Shown piece after piece: positions 55,623-64,000 of a DNA stretch of 64,000 nucleotides. The notes beneath the pieces were generated by a model. The model was not told the DNA's origin. It searched no databases and saw only the letters and a list, made by a program, of their open reading frames with translations. Made by a program: the position numbers and the translations under genes. The DNA is from Patiria miniata (lineage: Eukaryota; Echinodermata; Asteroidea; Valvatida; Asterinidae), in the NCBI RefSeq assembly GCF_015706575.1, contig NW_024037074.1, forward strand, positions 22,185,334 through 22,249,333, given 5' to 3'. Position 1 is the stretch's first letter, and each line of letters opens with the position of its first letter.

Positions 55623-56895
55623 TAGTCAGGTGGCTTAGATCTAATTTTCGTCAAGATCGTGACCGACTGGTCCAAAGCACCAAACTTGGCAGATAGATTC
55701 TTATAGACCTTGAGAAGATATTTAGAAGGGGTGACACCTGAAATTCTTTTTGGAAGGGTGCCTAATTTGCATAAATCGTTAATCCCTGTCGTGTAATATA
55801 TTTATTCCCTATATTTGGGTATATTTCTATTTTTTTTATTTTTTTGAAAAGTGTATTTTGGGGATTTTACTTACATATCTTTACTTAAATAACATTTTCC
55901 AAAGCATATAAGTGACTGAATAATTATGAGGACATAGTAACGATCCAAAATGGCTACTATTATGCACTAAAATTGCGCGCATTTACCTTGTCTCCAGATA
56001 TCATCTATTAGTCTTGCCAAACATCAGCATGGATGAACTTCAAATTCACCAAGTAGCTTTCTGGTTCAGTTACCTTATTAAAACTTTATGCAAAATCATG
56101 TGAACAATGATAGCATTGTGATATTTAGCCCAGAAAACAAAAACTGGGAAAAAAACGAGGTGTCCATAAATTAGGCTAACAAGTAGGTGAAGGGTTGCTA
56201 ACATGGAACACTGGAACAAGTTCAAGGAAATTCCCAAAATTATTGTTGAGAAAACGTTTTGGCGTAGACAAAATTATTGTAAACAACAATAATCTCTTAT
56301 TTAGGGGGATTTCGTTGAACTTGTTCAAGTCCCAACGTTACCCTTCCCGTACTAGCCCAATTTACGGACACCACATTTTCTCCCCTTTTTTGGTCTTTTG
56401 GGCTAAACATCAAGATGTTATCAATTTTCACTTGATTTCCCACTTATTTTTGTTAGGGTAACTATGCCAGAAAGTAACTTTGTGAATTTGAAGCTCATCA
56501 ATACCCACGTTTGGCGAGACTAGTTGATGAAAGCTGAGGAAAAGGTAAATGCGCATAACTTTAGGGTAAAATAGTAGCAATTTTGGTTATTTACTATGTC
56601 CTCCTTATTATTCAGTCACTAATATGTTTTACAAAATTTTATTGAAGTAGTATGCAAGTAGAATCACCAAAATACACTTTTCAAAAAAAAATAAAAAAAT
56701 AAAAATATACCCAAACATGGGAATAAATAAATTACACGGCAGGGATTAACGATTTATGCAAATTAGGCACCCTTCCCAAAAGAATTTCAGGTGTCACCCC
56801 TTCTAAATATCTTCTCTAGGGCTATAAGAATCTGTCTACCAAGTTTGGTGCTTTGGACCAGTCGGTCACGATTCCGACCATATGCCACCTGACTA
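55623..56895. mobile_element. 1.27-kb palindromic (fold-back) element
   Basis: The two halves are inverted copies along almost their whole length: TAGTCAGGTGGC (55623) pairs with GCCACCTGACTA (56895), CGTGACCGACTGGTCCAAAG (55659) with its complement near 56860, and TTTGCATAAATCGTTAATCC with GGATTAACGATTTATGCAAA. The centre is near 56258 (AAAACGTTTT at 56253-56262). Arms differ by moderate substitutions and indels, so the hairpin is old enough to have decayed. No coding capacity. A truncated relative is at 42405-43020. Confidence 0.9.
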
Positions 56896-56983
56896 TTCAG
56901 AGATAACCAAACTTTAGTGTTTTTGATTACATGGGAATGTGTTAGTAAATACATGCTTCAGGGTGAGATCGAGTATAGTTCAT

Positions 56984-57045
56984 TGTCTGGTCCCCATGAT
57001 CTATTATGAGATGTCAGGCAATCGTTAGTTCAGGTACCAGACTAG
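56984..57045. mobile_element. Short TGTCTGGTCCCC relative of the TAGTCTGG family
   Basis: Begins TGTCTGGTCCCCATGATCT and ends TTCAGGTACCAGACTA. About 62 bp, ends inverted with mismatches; a decayed or alternative member of the family at 11950 and 46073. Confidence 0.55.
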
Positions 57046-57826
57046 CACGTTTGCTTTTTTGTACCAGACGGCAGTTTGCATTATTTTAAGTTGATTTGCC
57101 TCAGACGATCGCCAAAATTTCGTTTTTCATTATCTTTAACTAGCCATATTTTCAGAGGTTTGGATCACAAGAAGTCCGTTGTCTTACTCTTACCGGGACA
57201 ATGTTGTTTTTTTCGTAGTGTAACATGCAGTAATCCACTTGTTATCTTTTTGTACGGTAATTAAAACAAGTTCTCGGAAGAAACAGGACTCAAAGACCAT
57301 TAGTGTTCTCCTGTAGATGCTGTTATATAATAAGCATTTAATTAGTTCTACATGTTATGTCGGGAACATCCTGTCCAATGTTTTCTCTGCGGTTCACCCT
57401 TTTGCACCCCTCAAGGCAAAACGGTTATTGGGTTGTGAGACAAAATCCTTTAATTCAACACAAACTTCCCTTTTTAATTGATATCTTATTACCACACGTG
57501 AATCGCCGCTGCATGTGGGCTGTTTGATGTTCTGCCGGTCAGCTCCGCGTGTCGCGTGAGAAGCAAACTGGGCCAAAGATCGGTCCTTGGCGCCGGCCTA
57601 AGGGTACGAAATGACCGGGTTTCCTTTCGTGAGGCATACCTAGCCAACTCTGACCAGTCGTATCACGGAGCTATTATAAGAATCGCAATCAATGCGGTTC
57701 TAGCTGAAATATTTTATGATCAAAACACAATTCAGAAAATACGTTCTCTTGCGTGATTTTCAGGCAAGAGTAACTCAACTATTTTGTTGGTATAGAACAC
57801 CCGATCAACTTTTCCGGTTTTTTTTT

Positions 57827-57900
57827 TTGAGCAGGTTTTGAACCTGCGACCTCCGGATTGCCGTTCCGGTGCTCTACCAACTGAGCAAATTTTCCGTATA
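57827..57900 (-). tRNA. tRNA-like relic (pseudogene or SINE head)
   Basis: On the minus strand a D arm (GCTCAGTTGGTAGAGC), an anticodon arm (CCGGA-ACGGCAA-TCCGG) and a T arm (GCAGG-TTCAAAA-CCTGC) are all paired. The loop would place GGC at the anticodon, but position 33 is C where T is invariant, and the 5' GGAAAAT and 3' TCAAAAA do not pair as an acceptor stem. So it keeps polymerase III promoter boxes but is not a working tRNA; most likely a tRNA pseudogene or a tRNA-derived SINE. Confidence 0.65.
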
Positions 57901-59001
57901 ACAATGTCATAGACACCATTGCAATCGCATGCGAAAGTTTGCTTGAGCTTTCAATTCGAACGTGGAGCTGAAACTAAGTCTTCCCATAACATTTTATTTT
58001 CATTCCTGAATGCCACATGCGAAGAACTATATCTATTTCATTTCAGGGCGTGACGATAATGGTGTGGAAAAGGCAAAAAATCAAACAAGCAAACAAACAA
58101 ACAGACAAACAAACAAATAAGACAAATAAAAACCAAACATAAATTCCATCGGTAAATATCCGGCAATATTTTGAAATGTAGTCCTGCTGTAGTTCACCTC
58201 TCACTTTAGCGCTGAGCAAGTACAACATCGACATTGATTGATTAGTTCCAATGCTGGTTTATTTGTATTCATGCTTTGTTTTAAGGAATTGATATTTTTC
58301 TTTTCAAATATGTTTATCAAATTTCTGAAACCATGTAGAGTGATCATGTTGAGTATGGCCCAGGACCAAAAGGTGCGGAGAATAAATTCCACCCAAAGGG
58401 ATAACCCCTTGAACTTTGTGCGATAAAATTTTTTGAGACATTTGAAGACTGACACAGAGGGTTTTTGTACAGATAAAACCAACTGTAGGCTATCACAAAA
58501 TAATTTTGTTTGGCAATTGCATTTTTTTTCGAGATGGAACAACACTCGTATAGGGGTGCACGGGAGGCGACTCTACTGCATACAGATAGTCGGCCCTGCC
58601 TACACAGCGTGATTTAACGGGTAATTGGGCAATGGTACATCTGTACTCCTTGCCTTTATCCCCGTTCAGATTCGGGCAAATGACTTGATAGGTCAACCAG
58701 GACAGCTCGGGACAATTGTTCTGCTTAACCGAGTCAATGTTCGATTTGACGTGATCAGGAAACGGGAGGCACATTGTGCCAAGACAGAGAAAGGAAGACA
58801 AAGATTACATGCGGGTTAAAACAACATTATCCATGTACTCTGCGATACATACCCAGACTCAACCTCTTTCACTAACAACACATTGCCCACAGTCCAGAGA
58901 ACATAAAAATAACAAACAAATCGGAAACAAACGAACATTTTACCAAGGGAAGCCAATAAAAGCGAACAACCAAAGACATAATATATGTTAGGGCCTGATA
59001 T
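57901..59001. other. Spacer, nothing recognised
   Basis: Contains a CAAA-type microsatellite (58083-58120) and overlapping short frames on both strands (58201-58545, 58493-58801) with no recognisable domain. Confidence 0.5.
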
Positions 59002-59264
59002 CAGTAGCGGTACTAGAGGGGGGTTACGGGGGTTGAACCCCCCCCCCCCCCCACCACCACCACCACCACCAGTCGCCGACTTATGCCATGATACTCTAAT
59101 GAATGGAAGCTAAAGTCCCTTAATTTATTCTCAAATTTCCTTAGAATGCAGGAGAAAGCAACGTAGATTTCACAGTTTTCCGGGGGGGGGTGCCTTCACT
59201 CAACCCCGATCCCTTCATATCAACTCCTCCCTCCCCCGTTTCCTAAACGCTAGATTCGCCCCTT
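59002..59264. mobile_element. Element of the TCTAGAGGGGG/AGATCCGCCCCT family, copy 3
   Basis: 263 bp with the shared internal motifs (GAATGCAGGAGAAAGCAACG, TAGATTTCA) and end CTAGATTCGCCCCTTG. Has a poly-C run followed by (CCA)n at 59039-59071. Confidence 0.65.
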
Positions 59265-62200
59265 GATATACGTTAAAGAATGTGTTTCTTTCACCAAGAA
59301 AAAAAAAGAGGATAAATCTGCGGCTACCCCACCCCAAAACCAACAAGCTCTCAAAGACTGTCATTGTGTACGAAAAAGGTGGAAAATGATGGGTGGGGGG
59401 AAATCACAAAGAAAAACCACTCAGATATTTGACAGGAAACGATAACCCTGTCAAAAAAATATCAGTTCTAGGTTGGAATTCGGGATGAGGTCACAAAGGT
59501 CAAGACAACGAGATATGTACAACACACATCATTATAGGTTTCCGTGTGCATTTGTGACCCCTCAACAATGGCACATGTACGCGTTCGTACTTTCTTACGT
59601 TGGCAGTCGTAGGAATGCGTTTCGTGCGCGGCCGCGAGGCCTTATCCATGGGAGTGGGACAATACATTATACGTAGTTTAGTTTTTGATTGTAAAGATGT
59701 CATTGGTTGTAAACTGTGCACGTGACGAACTGCAAAAGGACATCACCTCATGTGACCCGGGTGCCAATCTTTCTTCTGCAGGCTAGTAGACAGTCGTTTA
59801 CTTTAATACGCATGCGTGAAACATATATCACGTGATTGAATTAAAATATCATCTGATTTGAAATAACGTTATTATTTTAGATTTCTGTCGGAGATTGTGG
59901 CAGCAGAGATCCTGGAAATTGTACAATTGTCTTTTTTTCCCAAAAGTGAATAATGATTTTGTCGTACCTTAGGTCACAAAATCAGCCTTATCATAAATAA
60001 CCTTAACACAAAAACCCAAACTTATGCTGTGTTTCCGCTAACTGACCTTACATTTTTGGATGGACGTTGGCAAAATGTAATCGCCATATGCATCTATTTT
60101 TATTTTTATTGGGAGGCTGGGGTAAAAAAAGAAGTTTTGTCCGTTAATGCGCCACGTTTTCCTCTTTCACGTGACCGGCATACCGAGGGCATCTATAGGG
60201 TAGTTTGCCTTCTCTTAAATTAAACCCTCCAGACTAAAACGTTCTGACCTGATCACTTTGATCGTTTACAAAACAAAGGATTGTGTTTTACGTCACTCAA
60301 CAACAGAGGGCGCTGCTACTGTCAATAAGGATTGGGGGAAAAATGATACCTTAATTCCTTAATTTAAAAAAGAGTGACTACCGTGGCCAGAAATGCAAGC
60401 TCAAAGACAGGTTCAGAGCTAGGAAACAAACACTAAAGCAGTGGCATAAAATGCAAGGGGGACGGTGACCGGGGAGGGGGGGGGGGCACGGGGGTCACAT
60501 TCCCCCGCTTCGCTCGAAGGCTGTACCCCATTTCCCCTTGTGCCTCTCCCGCTCAGTAGTTTGGAGGTGTTGGGGAATGGATGAGTCGATACACAATTCT
60601 TTGGTTGAGGACTGTGTTTACCGTGACTGTTTATTCCACAACAATTATGTTATTTACACATTGATTGATTGAACTGGTTACAGTGAATTGAGACAAAGAG
60701 AACTGCATGGGTGAACTGAAATAGACTAGAATAGAAATAGAATGGAATAGAATAAAGAACTGCTAGTGGAGCAGGACTTATATACTGGTGGAAACAGGAA
60801 GTCGTGAGAATAAGAAATACTTAAGAATGGGAAAACTTAGTCATATCTTGGTTTCCTTGAGTCTCAGAAAAATGACTAGGAATGAGTAATATAGTTCCTT
60901 AAAACAATGATCTTGAAAGTAACTTGGTTGTACTAAGAAACTGACCAGTGACTTGTGTGTGGGCAGTGAAGGTCATTTACTCTGTATAAAAGTATAGGGA
61001 CTACACATCGCATAGGCACTGTGTGGGTGTATGTGTATACAAGGAAAACGATGAGTAATGCATTCAGGAGAATTAATCATTAAAAAGTTCAAAAGGAACA
61101 TTGATAATTAAAGTGTGATAATTAACTAAAAATTAAGACGAATTGATAATTAAGAATTGATAATCTGAAAACGCTACAGAGGTGAAAATGAGCTTTTTAT
61201 ACTTAAAAGGCATTGAATGCCAGTTACGCCACTTCCCTCAAGGGCCACAAAACTTTAGATTAAGAGATTTGGTCGGCGGAAGCAAATTTGGGACTATTTA
61301 CTGGGTTATTTAATCGGTGCCGTGCCGGGGCATGGTCATTACTTGAGACATAGTGCTAACCGGATCTTTATACCTAGCACTGGCACACAGTGAGCAAGCA
61401 CGGCCTGGGACTTGCGTAGTGATAAATCCGCGCTTGATCCGAGCATGACGGGAGCAGTCGGAGGGCGATGGGTACATGTCTAGCAGCATGCGAATTCCAC
61501 CCGCCACATGCCTCTAAGCCAATGTTTACAAATTGGGAATTGGATAAGAGGGGGCTTAAGACGTTCTGGATTACGTTATTCGTCTATCATGAGGCTTGAA
61601 AAGTGTTCACAGATGGTCATTTGATGAGAGAAGGGGCGCTAAGTGGGCTCCGGGCACCAAGGGATCGGTTACAAGCTCCGGGGTCACCAGAAGAATGACT
61701 GGCCAACTATAAAGTTACATTCGCGCCAGCTCCACGTAGATGCTTCCATTAGGCATGGTCCTGCTGGGTATATATTCTTGAAACTACCAAATATTTAGGT
61801 CAGTACATCACAGTTGATTATATTATAGAAGTGGGTATGTGGTCTTAAATGCAAGTTATACCCTATCACTTTCTTTGTTGGGCATCACTGTTTTATCCGA
61901 CCGACCCAATTTGGTGCACCCGACCCTAGGGGGAAAAAAAACTTGTTCACCATCGATTCCGTCTGGAACCCCGACTAATTCTAAAACAAATGAGTAATTT
62001 AAAAATGAACAGCACATTCAGGCAACCAAGCTCTGTGTTATTTGAACAGCTATGGAAACTATCCGATCCGATTTTACGCAAAGCATGGAGGGCCTGCTGT
62101 CATGGCCGCCACTGCAGTCAAAACGCCGGTGAGCAGCATTGTGCATATAAAATGTAAAATTGCCAGAAATGGCATTTACATTATTATTGCAATAAACAAA

Positions 62201-64000
62201 ACAAGAGACAATACGCACTTCGCTTCATTTAATAAGCCATCTATACGGGTGCAACTGCAATTTTTTTCCGCAGGCTATTATTTTTTGCCTACCGACCGAC
62301 CCTAATTCAGAGACAAAATAAATATGAGAACCATAGAAATTAAAAGGGAGGCCCTTATGAAATATATCATGTTTCAACACCATAAAAGCAGACAATTTAA
62401 TAAAAAAAATTATTCTACATTTATAAGGCACCTTCATAGTTCCATTTCGGTTTTAAACGGGGCCTGGAAAGAGTGAAGAAACAAACAATCACAACATACC
62501 TTCTGTATTTCAAGACTAACAGAAAAGATACATAACAACACTTTGCGCATGCTTTAAAATTGTGAATGTTATCCTTTTTTCCCAGTGTAGCATTCCCTCC
62601 GATATATTTTTTTCACGCCCGACTAAACGATGAGGGCGCTATTCCACATTTACGGAGAGGTATTTTTTCAGCAACAGTTCCAGGGACGCGCAAATCGATT
62701 TGCACTGTCAATTAATTGTATTTGGCATAAACCTCGTGAACCGCTCTGCCATTTCTAAAAAAAAAATCGTTCCCTGTCAAGACAACTGTGAGTAGGGTTG
62801 GTTTATATTATTTACAAAGTTCCTTGGTTAAAAGGATCCAAAAATAATCCAGAGCATTGTCATTTTGACCCCAAAAAGTGTCTTTCAGTTTCAGAGGCAT
62901 CAGAGGCCAAATCGAACCCGGATTGCGAGTCGAACCTGACCATGTACATGTTTAGAGTGTAGCATCTAGTATGCTTGCCAATGTGATCTGTTGATGTGCA
63001 GTAGGCTATGAAAGGGACTCACGTCAATACTCACAACTGTCCAAAAAGCAAAACAAAGAATAAGGGCATATCGATAGTGATTAATGTTTTGTAGCAAGAT
63101 TGAAATAAAATTTTAAAAAGTAATATCAATAGAAATGTGTAGGGATAGTACGGGACTACATTGATATTCAAATTGATATTCAGTCTGTTCGTCTACACGA
63201 ATAAATCACAGGACAGATGAAGGGTTATTCGCTTCCTAAACGAAGTTTTAGCAGAGCAGCAGCAGATGCTGTACCAGCAGCGCGCAGCTGATCTTCGCTA
63301 CCGCCGGCCGGCTCCGAGCGAGACATTGGCCAGGGTACGGTGGGTGTAAGTGCCCGTTCTCTCCTGCGGTGCCTGCATGGATACAGCCGCTCCGGGGCGG
63401 GCTGGTGATAGACTTCCGTAGCTCGATAGGCCGTCTTTTGTCGGGCTATTCCGGGGAGACCAAGGCCGCTAGAGCAACGGCAGGAAATCGCCTTCCCCGT
63501 TATCTTATCTTGTCTATCCTCAGGCCGTCGCTTCTGTTGATCAGCGTTGTATGCTAGCTGCATCTCGAGCGGGGAAAAGGTTTGTAATTGATTCGCACAG
63601 GTGCACAATTGCTCTATGGTCGAATGTACCCCATTTCAGCAAATGTTTTATCTCACATCTCATTAGATGCAAAATCAAATTGATTGAATTTGAAAGTAGC
63701 ATTGAAATTAATTAAGCTTGAACAAAATTCGTATCCAACTTTGATTTTTAATAATTCATACAAAATGTAGGTTCTACGACGTTAACTTGGACACGACAGG
63801 TAGCATTTGTCGTCAATATATATTGCCACAAACATCAAAATTCCAAGGGGGAATAGAAATAGAAAAATAATATCTTCAACCGAGCCGCTTCTGAGCTAAC
63901 AAGGAATGTAAATCGTAAATTTTAAAATTGAAGAAAGGCTGATATCGAGTAATGGGCCGAGCTGGGGAGCATGTCAAACGTAAGAATTGTATTACATAGA
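59265..64000. other. Right-hand spacer, no gene recognised
   Basis: No homeobox or other known domain on either strand. Contents: G/C tracts near 60475, a run of AATAGAAT-like repeats (60722-60755), the end of a CACTCTAAA-type element (TTTAGAGTG at 62951-62959, TA after it), and a GC-rich block at 63230-63610. Frames up to 127 codons (63225-63608, minus) lack any signature. If Hox1 follows in order, its regulatory DNA may begin here. Confidence 0.45.
63230..63610. other. GC-rich block near the right edge
   Basis: About 380 bp, GC-rich with CpGs in AT-rich surroundings. The plus strand has a short open stretch with a Gln run (LAEQQQMLYQQRAADLRYRR) ending next to GTGTAAGT, which could be a splice donor; the minus strand has a 127-codon frame. 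Neither is recognisable. May be a CpG island, exon or element fragment. Confidence 0.3.

Noticed and set aside
62042..62140. A frame reading NSYGNYPIRF, which faintly resembles the start of Hox1 proteins and is followed by a GTGAGC donor-like site
   Set aside because: It begins with TTG not ATG, has an in-frame stop a short way upstream, does not continue like Hox1, and no Hox1 homeobox or hexapeptide follows in the window.

Overview
The window is part of an animal Hox cluster. It holds two complete Hox genes in the same orientation, reading left to right: a paralogy-group-3 gene (Hox3; exons 5357-5846 and 10364-10845) and a paralogy-group-2 gene (Hox2; exons 34739-35159, 36165-36316 and 38836-39501). 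This is the collinear order Hox3 then Hox2 running towards Hox1. No Hox1 homeobox is visible in the 24.5 kb after Hox2, so Hox1 is presumably beyond the right edge or elsewhere. The sequence is AT-rich, has multi-kilobase introns and intergenic spacers, and is heavily colonised by transposons. That suits an invertebrate deuterostome with a single loose cluster (echinoderm or hemichordate most likely, amphioxus less so) and argues against a vertebrate, whose clusters are compact and nearly repeat-free. The species call is inference only.

Layout. 1-4700: spacer upstream of Hox3, with one miniature inverted-repeat element and a perfect DR1 nuclear-receptor motif. 4700-5356: probable Hox3 promoter. 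5357-10845: Hox3 with a 4.5-kb intron. 10846-34117: 23-kb Hox3-Hox2 spacer filled with mobile DNA: short inverted-repeat elements, a 106-bp tandem repeat, a stray copy of the Hox2 3' end, a nearly full-length but broken DIRS-type tyrosine-recombinase retrotransposon interrupted by a tRNA-derived SINE, a LINE fragment, a TA-flanked 0.92-kb element, and two fold-back elements whose interiors are palindromic satellite arrays. 34118-39501: Hox2, with an intron inside its homeobox. 39502-64000: Hox2 3' region and a long non-coding spacer with fold-back elements, several small inverted-repeat families, minisatellites and a tRNA-like relic.

The most unusual structure is a set of direct repeats flanking Hox2. 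The last five Hox2 codons, the stop, the whole putative 3' UTR with its AATAAA, an adjacent inverted-repeat element and a block further downstream all recur in the same order 22 kb upstream (17333-18656 versus 39484-41370). The 3' UTR part is about 98% identical between copies, while the adjoining parts are clearly more diverged. This points to an old tandem duplication or loss involving Hox2, with later gene conversion or constraint. Hox3 and Hox2 encode homeodomain transcription factors expected to pattern the antero-posterior axis; both carry a YPW-type motif for PBC (Pbx/Exd) partners upstream of the homeodomain.
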